43,904 nt of DNA from an uncultured Holophagaceae bacterium (GTDB lineage Bacteria > Acidobacteriota > Holophagae > Holophagales > Holophagaceae), in assembly GCA_903840385.1 (NCBI GenBank), contig CAIMFT010000201.1, positions 1 through 43,904 on the forward strand. The letters run 5' to 3'. This document shows positions 1-9,236 of the stretch, in pieces. Position numbers and translations under genes: made by a program. Positions within the stretch are counted from its first letter, which is position 1. The number at the start of each line of letters is the position of its first letter. The notes under the pieces were generated by a model that was given only the letters and a program-made list of their open reading frames with translations, did not search any database and was not told where the DNA came from.

Positions 1-1415
1 CAGAGGGTGTTGGCGAGGCCGAGGACATTCTCCTTCTGGCCACCGATGCCATGGAGGAAGATGGCCACGGGGTAGGTCCCGCCGGCGGGAGCGGCCTTGG
101 GGGCCAGGATGATGTAGGGCAGGGTGCGGGTGGTGTGGTAGAAGCCGCGGAGCTTGCCGGTGGCATTGCGGGCGGCCTGGGTCACGCCGGTGCCGGGCAG
201 GATGGAGGTGCCGGGGTTGTAGATGAGGCCCGTGGCGGCGGACAGGTTGCCGCTGATGCTTGGATTGGCATTAACGCCGTAGGGATCCAACTGCAGGTTG
301 GCGCTCTCGATGGTGCCGGTGGCGATGAGGCCAATGGCGCTGCTGGGGGCGGAGCCCAGGCCGACGGAGGTGTAGGCGGCAGCCACGGAGCCCGGGACGG
401 CGGCTTCGCTGGCGAGCACGGTGAAGGCGCTGGTGCTGTTGCTCCAGATGCGGCTCTCAGAGGTGCTAAAGTCCACAGTGTTGGGGACGGGGGCGTTGTT
501 GGCCCAAGCCCACAGAGCCATTTCCATGGGGATGCGCACGGCGGCGAGGGCCGGCGTGCCGTTGAGAGGATCGGTGGGAATGTAACCGGCGCCCGTGGTG
601 ATGAAGCGGCCCAGGACGGCGATGTCGGAGCGCTTGGTGACGGTGGTGGTGGCGCTGGCGGCGATCAGGTCATCCATGACCTTGGCGTAGCCGGAGAGGA
701 GGATGTTGGAGCCCGAGGTCACATTGGCCCGGACCGCTTCCAGCGCAGCAAAGGAGCCGGCGAGGGCGGTGGTGCCCTTGAGGGCTTCGAAGTAGGGGGA
801 TCCCACGACGGCATTGCCGGCGGCATCCTTCACCCGGTTGGTGACCACATAAAGGTAGCGGGTGCCGGGGATCAGGGGCAGCTTGGGGCTCACATAGACG
901 CCCACGCCCGAGGGCACCAGGTTCATGGTGCTGTAGGTGAACAGGCTGGAGATGTCCGTGAAGCCCAGGGCCGCATTCTCGGTGCCGGCGGTGTCAGGGG
1001 TCAGCTGGAAGACCTTGATGTTGGAGCTGTTCACCGTGGTGGTGTCCACCGCGCCGGGGAACGAGATGTAGATGGGGGCATTGAGGCCGGACACGGCGTG
1101 CGTGTTGCCCATCTCCTTGAGGTTGACGAAGGCCAGGGCCTTGTCCGGGGTCAGGGGGTAGCCCGGGTTGATGTTGAGGGTGGCAGCCGCCGGGGTGGAG
1201 GTCGCCGAGTAGGTGATCCCGGTGATGGAGGCGGTGACCAGGATGTTGGGCAGGGGCACGTTCCCGGTGGTGGGATCGAACACGACTGCATTGGATCCGG
1301 GCATGGTGCCGCCACCGGTGACGATGGTGGGGGCCTTGGAGTCACCGCCGCCTGCACAGGCGAGAAGCGCCAGCAGCGACGTGCCAAGGAAGACCTGGGA
1401 TAAGCGTAGATGCAT
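1..1415 (-). CDS. Lipase-like exported lipoprotein (N-terminal part; runs off the window)
   Basis: Reading leftward from ATG at 1413-1415, the frame stays open to base 1, giving about 471 residues without a stop. A GAGGTG ribosome site lies five bases before this ATG. The N-terminus has a hydrophobic stretch ending in a lipobox (LLAC, Cys20), so the product is probably a lipoprotein. A long Ser/Thr/Ala-rich region with Ig-like character follows ('IKVFQLTPD', 'LPLIPGTRYLYVVTN'). Near the left edge the segment 'VAIFLHGIGGQKENVLGLA' matches the HG oxyanion-hole region of large extracellular lipases of the Pla-1/cef type. The catalytic GxSxG and C-terminus would lie outside the window, so catalysis cannot be confirmed. 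No partner gene is visible; the next gene has its own terminator. The family call rests on one motif plus overall architecture. Confidence 0.68.
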   Translation of the reverse strand, partial: MHLRLSQVFLGTSLLALLACAGGGDSKAPTIVTGGGTMPGSNAVVFDPTTGNVPLPNILVTASITGITYSATSTPAAATLNINPGYPLTPDKALAFVNLKEMGNTHAVSGLNAPIYISFPGAVDTTTVNSSNIKVFQLTPDTAGTENAALGFTDISSLFTYSTMNLVPSGVGVYVSPKLPLIPGTRYLYVVTNRVKDAAGNAVVGSPYFEALKGTTALAGSFAALEAVRANVTSGSNILLSGYAKVMDDLIAASATTTVTKRSDIAVLGRFITTGAGYIPTDPLNGTPALAAVRIPMEMALWAWANNAPVPNTVDFSTSESRIWSNSTSAFTVLASEAAVPGSVAAAYTSVGLGSAPSSAIGLIATGTIESANLQLDPYGVNANPSISGNLSAATGLIYNPGTSILPGTGVTQAARNATGKLRGFYHTTRTLPYIILAPKAAPAGGTYPVAIFLHGIGGQKENVLGLANTL

Positions 1416-1493
1416 CGCATCACCTCATGGGTGGGGTTAAGGGAAATCCGGGAAGGTCTCCAGACGATAGGCCCGCTTGCAGGGAAATTCCAC

Positions 1494-1527
1494 AAAAAAG
1501 AGGGGGCTCCCCTCGGAGCCCCCTCTT
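1494..1527 (-). terminator. Rho-independent terminator of the coiled-coil lipoprotein gene
   Basis: A perfect 12-bp stem pairs 1499-1510 with 1515-1526 around a 4-base loop. On the minus strand it is followed by a run of six T (complement of 1494-1499). It begins about 16 bases after the stop at 1543-1545, as expected for an intrinsic terminator. Confidence 0.9.
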
Positions 1528-1542
1528 CCCACCCGCAGGTGG

Positions 1543-2676
1543 CTAGTCAGTTACGGCAAAGACGACCTTGTCGTTTCTAAAGCGGGAGACGGCGATCAGC
1601 TCGACGGTGGCCGACTGCTTGTCCTCGCTGATGGTCAGGCGATAGTGCTCGTCCTTCAGGTAGGAGCCAGGCACCACATTGACCTTGCCGATACGCTTGA
1701 GGCCCAGCTCGCCCGCCTTGATGACGATGGTCTTCCCGGAGCGGAGGTCGAGGCTCTGGGTGAAGACCTCATCCCGCCAGTTCTTCCCGGCACGGTCCTT
1801 GGCGAAAACAGGGATCTCGATGACACCGGAGGCCTTGAGTTCGTCCCGGGTGCCCACCACATAGTGCAGGGAGTTGAGCTTGGAGAGCTGACCGGCATTG
1901 TCCGCCTGGAGCTTGGTGCGCTCCTCCAGGAGGTTGGTGCGCTCGCTGCGCAGCCCGGTGATCTCTTCCTCGATCTTCTTCTTCTGGCTCTCCAGATCCA
2001 GGACTTCCACCTGGAGCTTGTCGCTCTGGGCCACGGCGGTGTCCCGCTCGCCCTCGATCTTTTCCCGCTCCTGACGCATCAGGTCGCTGGGGCTGATCTT
2101 GGCCTTGCCCTGGGCGACCCAGGTGCCGTAGGTTCCGTTGGCGTAGAAGTGGTAGACCTCGAAGCCCGGGGCCAGCTTGTCCAGGATGGCCACGCGGCTC
2201 ACCAGCTTCTTGGCGTTTTCCTCGGAGACACCCTTCTTCTTAAGGAAGCGGAGGGCCATGCCGTAGTGGCTGTCGTTGGGCTTGGCCAGGTCGGGCTTGG
2301 GCAGGTCGGCCCGCAGCTTGGCGAGCTTGGTGTTCAGGTCCTTGATCTCCTTGTCCTTGTCCAGGACCTCCTGGAGCAGGGCCTGGTAGGAGCTGTTCTT
2401 CTCGTTCCGGATGCGCTCCTCGAGGGCCTTCTTCTGGTCGTCCGTGAGGAGCAGGGTCTCGGCGTTGGGCTTGACGTCATTGACGCCAGCCTGAGCCAGC
2501 TTCTTCTGCTGCTCAGTGCCGGCCTGGGCCAGCTGCTGGCCAGCCCGATCGGCCTCGTTGGCCTTCTGGGTCAGCTCGCGAATCTGCGGATCCTCGCGCT
2601 TGCAGGCGGTGGTCAGGACCAGGCTGGGCACGGCCAGGAGGGCCAGCACCAGGGCCATGCGGCGAAATGGGTTCAT
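1543..2676 (-). CDS. Coiled-coil lipoprotein of unknown function
   Basis: A protein of 377 residues. I start it at ATG 2674-2676, which has a GGAGG-type site just upstream and opens a normal signal sequence (MNPFRRMALVLALLAV). An upstream in-frame ATG at 2772 would put a basic, proline-rich leader in front of the signal and is unlikely. A lipobox at LTTAC makes Cys25 the probable lipidated residue. Residues about 28-140 and 205-265 are rich in E/K/Q/L heptads and probably form coiled coils. A globular-looking C-terminal part (about 270-377) contains 'HYVVGTRDELKASGVIEI' and ends in beta-rich sequence. I recognise no enzyme family; an envelope or periplasmic spacer or structural role is a guess. 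It is transcribed away from metK and ends at the strong terminator at 1494-1527. Confidence 0.8.
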   Translation of the reverse strand: MNPFRRMALVLALLAVPSLVLTTACKREDPQIRELTQKANEADRAGQQLAQAGTEQQKKLAQAGVNDVKPNAETLLLTDDQKKALEERIRNEKNSSYQALLQEVLDKDKEIKDLNTKLAKLRADLPKPDLAKPNDSHYGMALRFLKKKGVSEENAKKLVSRVAILDKLAPGFEVYHFYANGTYGTWVAQGKAKISPSDLMRQEREKIEGERDTAVAQSDKLQVEVLDLESQKKKIEEEITGLRSERTNLLEERTKLQADNAGQLSKLNSLHYVVGTRDELKASGVIEIPVFAKDRAGKNWRDEVFTQSLDLRSGKTIVIKAGELGLKRIGKVNVVPGSYLKDEHYRLTISEDKQSATVELIAVSRFRNDKVVFAVTD

Positions 2677-2800
2677 GTTCTCCTCCCGGAGGGGTGCAGG
2701 CCGACCTGCTGGGAAAGGGGGACTTCCCTTCCTGTAGATTAGGCTACGACAGTTCCGAAAGGGGCGCTTCAACCGAAAGGTGTAGGCTCTGGATGCGGGT

Positions 2801-2850
2801 TATACTCCCTCTTTTGCGTGCCCGCTGAGGGCAGGTGACTGGGAGATCCG
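2801..2850 (+). promoter_or_regulatory. Candidate metK promoter and structured leader
   Basis: TATACT at 2801-2806 is a good -10 match with no convincing -35 box. Downstream, TGCCC (2819-2823) can pair with GGGCA (2829-2833) around a 5-base loop. GGGAG at 2841-2845, the likely ribosome site six bases before the ATG, could pair with CTCCC at 2805-2809. The last pairing only exists in RNA if transcription starts upstream of the TATACT box, so the two readings compete. It matches no SAM riboswitch class I can recognise. Confidence 0.3.
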
Positions 2851-2851
2851 C

Positions 2852-3994
2852 ATGGCCACACAGGGACGACACCTCTTTACCTCGGAATCCGTCACCGAAG
2901 GCCACCCCGACAAGATGGCGGACCAGATCTCCGATGCCGTCCTGGATGCCGCCCTGACCGACGACCCGGCCAGCCGCGTGGCCTGCGAGACCCTGCTGAC
3001 CACGGGCCTGGTGCTGGTGGCTGGCGAGATCACCACCAAGACCTACATCCCCATCGCTACCCTGGTGCGGGACGTGGTCAAGGACATCGGCTATGACCAC
3101 CACATCAAGGGCTTCGACCACGCCACCTGCGCCGTCATGGTGACCATCGACCAGCAGAGCCCGGACATCAAGATGGGCGTGGACACCGGCGGCGCTGGCG
3201 ACCAGGGCCTGATGTTTGGCTATGCCTGCAGCGACACCCCGGAGCTGATGCCGGCCCCCATCCACTTCAGCCACCTGCTCACCCGCCAGCTGGCGGCAGT
3301 CCGCAAGAGCGGCCAGCTGCCCTGGCTGCGCCCCGATGGCAAGAGCCAGGTCACCGTCGAGTTCGATGGCGATCGTGTTCTGCGCATCCACACGGTGGTC
3401 ATCTCCACCCAGCACGACGAGCATGTCCTGCAGAACGCCATCCGGGACAGCATTCTGCAGGATGTCATCAAGGCCTCGCTGCCTGCGGACCTTCTGGATG
3501 CGGAAACGGTCTATCACGTGAACCCCACCGGGCGCTTCGTGGTGGGCGGTCCCATGGGTGACACTGGCCTCACCGGCCGCAAGATCATCGTGGATACCTA
3601 CGGTGGCAGCGGGCATCACGGCGGAGGTGCCTTCTCGGGCAAGGACCCCAGCAAGGTGGACCGCAGCGCCGCCTACATGGGCCGCTACATCGCCAAGAAC
3701 ATCGTGGCTGCGGGCCTCGCCAGCCGCTGCGAGATCCAGCTCGCTTACGCCATCGGCGTTGCTGAGCCGGTCTCCATTGCGGTCGACACCTTCGGCACCG
3801 GCCAGGTCTCTGACGAAGCCATCGTCAAGGCCGTTCGCGCCGTGTTCAGCTGCACCCCCAAAGCGATGATCGAGGCCTTGGACCTGCGTAAGCCCATCTA
3901 CCGCGCTACCGCTGCCTATGGGCACTTCGGTCGGCCCGAGTTCAGCTGGGAGCGGACGGACAAGGTCGAGGCCCTGCGGCAGGCTACACGCTAG
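2852..3994 (+). CDS. metK: S-adenosylmethionine synthetase
   Basis: Makes S-adenosylmethionine from methionine and ATP, releasing phosphate and pyrophosphate, in the cytoplasm. The 380 residues match the usual family length of about 384. Visible family motifs are the N-terminal '[11 protein letters not shown]' (residues 11-21, with the ATP-contacting His18), the signature GAGDQG (114-119) and the glycine-rich loop GGGAFSGKD (257-265) followed by '[10 protein letters not shown]'. The three-domain core looks complete. A GGGAG ribosome site precedes the ATG. The gene stands alone on its strand, diverging from the lipoprotein gene. Its 3' end overlaps the end of the convergent diguanylate cyclase gene by 11 bases, leaving no room for a separate terminator between them. 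It is an essential housekeeping gene with no linked methionine-cycle genes. Confidence 0.97.
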   Translation: MATQGRHLFTSESVTEGHPDKMADQISDAVLDAALTDDPASRVACETLLTTGLVLVAGEITTKTYIPIATLVRDVVKDIGYDHHIKGFDHATCAVMVTIDQQSPDIKMGVDTGGAGDQGLMFGYACSDTPELMPAPIHFSHLLTRQLAAVRKSGQLPWLRPDGKSQVTVEFDGDRVLRIHTVVISTQHDEHVLQNAIRDSILQDVIKASLPADLLDAETVYHVNPTGRFVVGGPMGDTGLTGRKIIVDTYGGSGHHGGGAFSGKDPSKVDRSAAYMGRYIAKNIVAAGLASRCEIQLAYAIGVAEPVSIAVDTFGTGQVSDEAIVKAVRAVFSCTPKAMIEALDLRKPIYRATAAYGHFGRPEFSWERTDKVEALRQATR

Positions 3995-4910
3995 GCGCTG
4001 CTTCCACCCGGTTGCGGCCGCCCTGCTTGGCCCGGTAGAGGGCGTCATCGGCCTGCTTGAGGAGGCCCTCGGCACTGGGGGCAGGCCCCTGGCCCTCCCA
4101 GGCGGCGAGGCCCATGCTGACGGTCTGCTGCAGGGTGGCTCCCTCCACCGCATGGACCTGCTCGGCGATCTTCTGCCGCAGGACCTCGGCCACCTGCAGG
4201 GCACCGGCGGTCCCTGTGTGGGGCAGCACCAGCGTGAGCTCCTCACCCCCGAAGCGCGCCGCCAGGTCCGTGGCCCGGACGGAGCTCATCAGCAGGGAGC
4301 CCACGTTCTGCAGGACCCGGTCGCCAGCCGCGTGGCCGTGGGTGTCATTGACCTGCTTGAAGTGATCCAGGTCCACCATGACCACGGCCAGGGGCGTCCC
4401 ATGGCGCTCGGCGCGCTGGACCTCCTCCTGCAGGCGGGTCATGAGGAAGCGGCGGTTGGCCAGCCCCGTGAGGGCGTCCGTGATGGAGAGGGTCTGGAGC
4501 TGGCTGTTCTTCTCCCGCAGCTCGTCCTGGAGGCGCTTGAGCTTGGTGTGGATGCGGACCCGGGCCAGGAGCTCCTTGTCGTGGAAGGGCTTGGTGATGT
4601 AGTCCGAGGCACCCCGCTCGAGGAGCTCGGCCTTGCGCTCCCGGTCGTCCTCGGCGGTGAGGATGATGACGGGGATCTGGTCCAGCTCCCGGCGGCTGGC
4701 CTTGAGTCCCAGGAAGCGAAGGCCGTCGAAGCCCGGCATCACCAGATCGCAGATCACCAGGTCCGGGGGCTGGTCCAGGATGGCCTTGAAGGCCGAGAGG
4801 CCGTCCTCGGCCTCGGCGAAGTGGCTGAAGGTGCCGTCCCTCATGAGGACAGCCTTGATCCCGCTGCGGATGGCGGCGTTGTCATCGACGATCAGGACCT
4901 GGCCGCTCAT
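3984..4910 (-). CDS. Response regulator with GGDEF output (diguanylate cyclase)
   Basis: A 308-residue PleD-like protein. An N-terminal receiver domain (about 1-120) has acidic residues D9/D10, phosphoacceptor D55 and the 'TKPF' lysine. A short coiled linker (125-140) leads to a GGDEF domain (about 141-300). The active-site motif is GGEEL (221-225), an accepted variant of GGEEF. RATD at 212-215, five residues before it, is a complete RxxD inhibitory site, so product feedback is likely. The expected activity is synthesis of cyclic-di-GMP from two GTP when phosphorylated. Its ATG overlaps the stop of the upstream HD-GYP gene by 4 nt, so the two are translationally coupled. No histidine kinase lies nearby, so the phosphodonor is unknown. 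Confidence 0.93.
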   Translation of the reverse strand: MSGQVLIVDDNAAIRSGIKAVLMRDGTFSHFAEAEDGLSAFKAILDQPPDLVICDLVMPGFDGLRFLGLKASRRELDQIPVIILTAEDDRERKAELLERGASDYITKPFHDKELLARVRIHTKLKRLQDELREKNSQLQTLSITDALTGLANRRFLMTRLQEEVQRAERHGTPLAVVMVDLDHFKQVNDTHGHAAGDRVLQNVGSLLMSSVRATDLAARFGGEELTLVLPHTGTAGALQVAEVLRQKIAEQVHAVEGATLQQTVSMGLAAWEGQGPAPSAEGLLKQADDALYRAKQGGRNRVEAAPSV

Positions 4911-6340
4911 GAGCCCTTCCGAGCCAGAGCCAGGGTGCGTTCGTAGATCCTGGCCTCAATGAAGATCCGTAGCACCTCCTGGTCCAGGAGGTTCACCTTG
5001 GCCTCCTGCCCAAGGATCTCCAGGCTGCGCTCCACGCTCACCGCCGCTTTGTAGGGCCGGTCCGCAGCGGTGAGGGCATCGTAGACGTCGGCCACGGCCA
5101 TGAGCTTGCTCTGCACGGGGATGTCGGCGTCCGTCAGCTGGCGGGGGTAGCCCTTGCCGTTGAGCCGCTCGTGGTGGGCCCAGGCGATGTCTGGGACATT
5201 GGCCAGCTCCGTGGTCCAGGGGATCTGGCTGAGGAAGCGGTAGGTGTAGGTGACGTGGTTCTGGATCTCATTGCGCTCGTCCTCGGAGAGGCTGCCCTTG
5301 GGGATCATCAGGAGGTCCAGGTCCTGCCGCTCCAGGAGGGTCTTCTTGGCCCCGGACCAGTGCTGGAAGGTCAGGTCCTGGAGGAGGTTCAGCTCCAGGG
5401 CCACCTCCTGGGGCAGGACCGTGGGCTCGTTGCTGCGGCGGATCAGGTCCATGAGGCGATGGGCTTCCTCCTCCTGCTTCCGGAGGATGCCACCCAGGGC
5501 GTCGGGGTCAAAGGTGAGGCCCCGGCTCCAGGCCTCCAGGAGGCGGTCTCGCATGGCCTCCAGGGACCGCTGGTGGAGCCGCTGGAAGATGCTCTCCAGG
5601 TGCTCCCCTTCGATCTTCTTGGCCTTCACCAGCACCTGCTCCCGGACGCCCACCTTGCCGAAGTCGTGGAGCAGGCTGGCGTAGCGGATCTCCCGGATCT
5701 GGAGGTCGTTGAACAGCAGCCCGCCGTAGGGGCCGTTGGGGGTCGTGTTCACGGCTTCAGCCAGGCCGACGGTGAGGTCTGCCACGCGGCTGGAGTGGCC
5801 GGAGGTGCTGGGGTCCCGGGCCTCGATGGCGGTCACCGAGGCGTTCACAAAGCCTTCGAAGAGCTGCTCGATGTCGTTCTTCAGGCCCAGGATCTCCTGG
5901 GTGCGGGCTGCCACCATGCGCTCCAGGTTCTCCTGGTAGTCCTCGTTCTCCCGGAGCAGGCGGTAGTGCTCCAGGGCCCGCTCCAGGCTGGCCTCGATCT
6001 CCACCAGCTTGAAGGGCTTCTGGATGAAGTCGTAGGCGCCGCGCTTGAGAGCCTGGATGGCGGACTCCGTGGTGGCGTAGCCCGTCATCAGGATGCCCAT
6101 GCTCCGGGGATCCAGGTCGTGCACGGCCCGGAGCAGCTCCAGCCCCGAGAGCCCGCCCGGCATGTTCAGGTCCGTGAAGATCACGGGGAAGTGCTGGTCC
6201 TTCACCAGGGCCAGGGCCTGGGCAGCGCCATCCGCACCCACAGCGGCATAGCCCTGCTCGGTGAGGGCCTCCACGAGCAGCTCCCGCAGGTCCGCTTCGT
6301 CATCCACGATGAGGATGGGGATGGGGTGGTTCAAGGGCAC
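4907..6340 (-). CDS. Response regulator with HD-GYP output (cyclic-di-GMP phosphodiesterase)
   Basis: A 477-residue protein with a receiver domain (about 1-122; D14/D15, phosphoacceptor D57, K108 in 'QKPF'), a coiled linker (about 123-160) and an HD-GYP domain. The conserved metal-site elements are H182 (GHSSRVADL), HD at 225-226 (LLHDFGKVG), HHE at 389-391 and GYP at 396-398. In the last block the usual Asp is Asn (LNGKGYP). About 105 residues (roughly 242-347), predicted mostly helical, separate the HD half from the 'SEDERNEIQNHV' helix, where typical domains have a short turn. The family hydrolyses cyclic-di-GMP to pGpG or GMP; activity here is inferred. It is first in a two-gene unit with the cyclase. 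The 121-bp gap to clpB holds only an imperfect hairpin. Confidence 0.92.
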   Translation of the reverse strand: MPLNHPIPILIVDDEADLRELLVEALTEQGYAAVGADGAAQALALVKDQHFPVIFTDLNMPGGLSGLELLRAVHDLDPRSMGILMTGYATTESAIQALKRGAYDFIQKPFKLVEIEASLERALEHYRLLRENEDYQENLERMVAARTQEILGLKNDIEQLFEGFVNASVTAIEARDPSTSGHSSRVADLTVGLAEAVNTTPNGPYGGLLFNDLQIREIRYASLLHDFGKVGVREQVLVKAKKIEGEHLESIFQRLHQRSLEAMRDRLLEAWSRGLTFDPDALGGILRKQEEEAHRLMDLIRRSNEPTVLPQEVALELNLLQDLTFQHWSGAKKTLLERQDLDLLMIPKGSLSEDERNEIQNHVTYTYRFLSQIPWTTELANVPDIAWAHHERLNGKGYPRQLTDADIPVQSKLMAVADVYDALTAADRPYKAAVSVERSLEILGQEAKVNLLDQEVLRIFIEARIYERTLALARKGS

Positions 6341-6461
6341 AGCGGCTCCGGCGACCCCATCCTCATCGGACCCATGGGTGTGTGGGCCAAGTTTCAGAGG
6401 GGCCTGTCCTTCCGCTGGCCCAGCCGGGCAAACCGTTCCTACCGGATGCGTCCGTTTGCGG

Positions 6462-9035
6462 CTATTGGACGGGTAGGGCCTCCACCAGGAGCTGATTATC
6501 AGCGATGGAGAGGCGGGCCAGCCCGCCGGGCTGGAGGCGACCCTGAAGGACCAGGCGGGACAGGGGGTTGACTACCACCTGCTGGATGAGCCGCTTGAGG
6601 GGGCGGGCGCCGTAGAGGGGATCAAAGCCCTCCTCGGCCAGCCACGCCACCGCCGCCTCGGGCACCTCCAGCTCCAGCCGCTGGGCCCGGAGCAGGCCCT
6701 CCACCCGGCGTAGCTGGATGCGGGCCACGGCCTGCATGTCCTCCCGGTCCAGGGACCGGAAGATCACCACCTCGTCCAGCCGGTTGAGGAACTCCGGCCG
6801 GAAGTGGCCGTGGAGGGCGGCCTGCACGGCGACCTCGGCCCGGGCCGGGTCGCCCCCGGCATCGTAGATGGCCTGGCTGCCCAGGTTGGTGGTCATGAGG
6901 ACGACGGTGTTGCGGAAGTCCACCGTGCGGCCCTGGCCATCCGTGAGGCGGCCATCCTCCAGCACCTGCAGAAAGAGGTCAAAGGTCCGGGGGTGGGCTT
7001 TCTCCATCTCGTCCAGCAGGATCACGGCGTAGGGACGGCGGCGGATGGCTTCCGTGAGGCGGCCACCTTCTTCGTAGCCGATATAGCCCGGGGCGGCGCC
7101 GATGAGCCGGGTGGCGTCGGCCTCGTGGGTGAACTCGCTCATGTCGATGCGCACCAGGGCGCTCTCGTCATCGAAGAGGAACTCGGCCAGGGCCCGGGCG
7201 GCCTCGGTCTTGCCCACGCCCGTGGGGCCCAGGAAGAGGAAGCTGCCGATGGGGCGCTTGGGGTCGCCCAGGCCGGCCCGGTTGCGCCGGAGGGCATCCG
7301 AGATGGCGGTCAGGGCCGGCTCCTGACCCACCACCCGCTCGGCGAGGCGAGCCTCCATCTGGAGCAGCTTCTCCACTTCACCTTCCATGATCCGGCTCAC
7401 GGGGATGCCGGTCCAGCGGCTGACGATGGCCGCGATGTCGGGCTCGCCCACCTCCAGGCGCAGCATGGCGCTCTCCCGGGGCGAGGCGGCGGCCAGCTGC
7501 TTCTCCAGGCCCGGGAGCTCGCCATATTCCAGGCGGGAGGCCCGCTCGTAGTCGCCCTTGGCTTTGGCCTGCTCCAGCTCGATGCGGAGGTCGTCCAGGC
7601 GCTTCTGGAGGCCTCGGGTGCCTTCGATGACCTGCTTCTCGTTCTCCCACTGGGCGCGCAGGCGGCCCAGCTCTTCGTTCAGTCCGGCGAGCTCCTGCTC
7701 CAGGTCGGCCAGGCGGCCTCGGCTGGCGGCGTCCTTCTCCTTCATGAGGGAGTGGCGCTCCAGCTGGAGCTGCATCTCCCGCCGCTCCCGCACATCGATC
7801 TCCTCAGGTCGGCTGTCCAGCTGCATGCGCACGGCACTGGCGGCCTCGTCCATGAGGTCCACGGCCTTGTCCGGCAGGAAGCGGTCGGCGATGTAGCGGT
7901 GGCTCAGCTGGGCCGCGGCCACCAGGGCGGCGTCCTGGATGCGCACGCCGTGGTGCAGCTCATAGCGCTCCTTGAGGCCCCGGAGGATGGAGATGGCGGC
8001 CTCCACGCCGGGCTCGTCCACGAACACCGGCTGGAAGCGACGCTCCAGGGCCGCATCCTTCTCGATGTGCTTGCGGTACTCATCCAGGGTGGTGGCCCCG
8101 ATGCAGCGCAGCTCCCCCCGGGCCAGGGCCGGCTTGAGCAGGTTGGCTGCATCCATGCCGCCGGAGACGGCCCCTGCGCCCACCAGCAAGTGCAGCTCAT
8201 CGATGAAGAGGACGACGGCGCCCGCGGCCTTCTCCACTTCCTGGATGAGGCCCTTGAGGCGCTCTTCGAACTGGCCCCGGTACTGGGTGCCCGCCACCAG
8301 GGAGCCCATATCCAGGCCCATGACCCGCAGGCCCTTGAGGCTCTCGGGGACATCGCCCTTCTGGATGCGCTGGGCCAGACCCTCCACGATGGCTGTCTTG
8401 CCCACGCCGGGCTCGCCGATGAGCACGGGGTTGTTCTTGGTGCGGCGGGACAGCACCTGGAGCACGCGGCGCACCTCATCCTCCCGGCCGATGACCGGGT
8501 CCAGCTTCCCAGCGGCGGCCAGGGCCGTGTAGTCCTTGGCGTACTTCTCCAGGCTGGCGAACCTCTCCTCGGCTTTCTCGTCCTCCACCCGGGAGCCCTT
8601 GCGCACCTCGCGGATGGCGGCTTCCAGGGCCTGGCGGGTGAGCCCGAAGCGCGCCAGCACCGGCCGGGCATCCGTGTGGGCATTGGTGAGGGCCAGCAGC
8701 AGGGCATCCGTGGCCAGGAAGCGGTCCCCCAGGCCCCGGCCCGTGTCGCTGGCCACCTCCAGGAAGTGGCGGAAGGCTGGGCCAACCTGGGGCTCGCTGC
8801 CCCCCACGGCCCGGGGCAGGCGCTGCAGCAGGCCTTCGATCGCATCCCCCAAGCCCTGGACGGCGTCCGGTGCCAGGCCGGTGCGCTCCAGCAGGGGGTG
8901 GAGGCCGGCCTCTGGGGCGAGCAGGGCGCTCAGCAGGTGCTGGGGCACCAGTTCCGGATGCTGGTCCCGGACCGCCCGCTCCCGGGCGGTGACCAGGGCT
9001 TCATTGGCTTTTTGGGTGAAGGGAAGGAGGGACAT
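6462..9035 (-). CDS. clpB: ATP-dependent disaggregase ClpB
   Basis: A hexameric AAA+ chaperone that, with DnaK, extracts polypeptides from aggregates in the cytoplasm. The 857 residues match the family (about 860). In order they hold the N-terminal Clp repeat domain (1-145), AAA-1 with Walker A GEPGVGKT (207-214) and 'LFIDELH' Walker B, the long middle coiled coil (about 400-525) that distinguishes ClpB from ClpA/ClpC, AAA-2 with GPTGVGKT (about 606-613), and the C-terminal small domain. The ATG at 9033-9035 has GAGGTG five bases upstream. The AT-rich upstream region on the minus strand contains a TTTGAA and CCCATTC pair resembling a heat-shock sigma-32 promoter, but the spacing is about 10 bases, shorter than usual. 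dnaK and grpE are not in the window. Confidence 0.96.
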   Translation of the reverse strand: MSLLPFTQKANEALVTARERAVRDQHPELVPQHLLSALLAPEAGLHPLLERTGLAPDAVQGLGDAIEGLLQRLPRAVGGSEPQVGPAFRHFLEVASDTGRGLGDRFLATDALLLALTNAHTDARPVLARFGLTRQALEAAIREVRKGSRVEDEKAEERFASLEKYAKDYTALAAAGKLDPVIGREDEVRRVLQVLSRRTKNNPVLIGEPGVGKTAIVEGLAQRIQKGDVPESLKGLRVMGLDMGSLVAGTQYRGQFEERLKGLIQEVEKAAGAVVLFIDELHLLVGAGAVSGGMDAANLLKPALARGELRCIGATTLDEYRKHIEKDAALERRFQPVFVDEPGVEAAISILRGLKERYELHHGVRIQDAALVAAAQLSHRYIADRFLPDKAVDLMDEAASAVRMQLDSRPEEIDVRERREMQLQLERHSLMKEKDAASRGRLADLEQELAGLNEELGRLRAQWENEKQVIEGTRGLQKRLDDLRIELEQAKAKGDYERASRLEYGELPGLEKQLAAASPRESAMLRLEVGEPDIAAIVSRWTGIPVSRIMEGEVEKLLQMEARLAERVVGQEPALTAISDALRRNRAGLGDPKRPIGSFLFLGPTGVGKTEAARALAEFLFDDESALVRIDMSEFTHEADATRLIGAAPGYIGYEEGGRLTEAIRRRPYAVILLDEMEKAHPRTFDLFLQVLEDGRLTDGQGRTVDFRNTVVLMTTNLGSQAIYDAGGDPARAEVAVQAALHGHFRPEFLNRLDEVVIFRSLDREDMQAVARIQLRRVEGLLRAQRLELEVPEAAVAWLAEEGFDPLYGARPLKRLIQQVVVNPLSRLVLQGRLQPGGLARLSIADNQLLVEALPVQ

Positions 9036-9130
9036 GGGACACCTCGCCTACCAGAATGGGTCAAATATGATTCAAACGCACTAATATTTTCTTCTAAATT
9101 TAAAAAAAGTCTTGTTTGAGAGGAGCTTGA

Positions 9131-9153
9131 GCCCCTGGGTGGGGCGGTTTTTT
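9131..9153 (+). terminator. Orphan Rho-independent terminator in the clpB-peptidase spacer
   Basis: GCCCC (9131-9135) and GGGGC (9141-9145) form a 5-bp GC stem around TGGGT, followed by GG and six T. The orientation is plus, yet no plus-strand gene ends nearby. It could end a short untranslated transcript, or shield the downstream peptidase gene from antisense read-through of clpB. Confidence 0.5.
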
Positions 9154-9170
9154 CTAAATCTGGACAAGCA

Positions 9171-9198
9171 TTGACATGAATCCAGCTTTGCTTAGCCT
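9171..9198 (+). promoter_or_regulatory. Candidate sigma-70 promoter of the C1 peptidase gene
   Basis: A perfect TTGACA (9171-9176) is followed after 16 bases by TAGCCT (9193-9198), a weak -10 match. It lies downstream of the orphan terminator and about 40 bases before the peptidase ATG, so it would drive that gene independently. Confidence 0.4.
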
Positions 9199-9236
9199 GA
9201 CTCGAAACATCCCAAGCTGCTGCCGCTGGAGGCCCC

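Noticed and set aside
51..1403. Long plus-strand open frame opposite the lipase-like gene
   Set aside because: It is a glycine-rich antisense frame typical of GC-rich DNA. The minus strand carries a signal peptide, lipobox and lipase motif in a frame open to the edge.
1477..2742. 421-residue plus-strand frame opposite the coiled-coil lipoprotein
   Set aside because: Its sequence is a leucine/valine/glycine-rich mirror of the minus-strand gene, it crosses a strong terminator, and it has no ribosome site or family motif.
2744..4246. 500-residue minus-strand frame covering metK
   Set aside because: It is antisense to the unmistakable metK gene and has no recognisable domain.
6341..6461. Possible cyclic-di-GMP (GEMM) riboswitch upstream of the HD-GYP gene
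   Set aside because: Fragments such as GGCAAACCG and CCGGTAGG recall the class, but order and spacing are wrong and the two-helix core is missing. Only an imperfect hairpin near the clpB stop remains.
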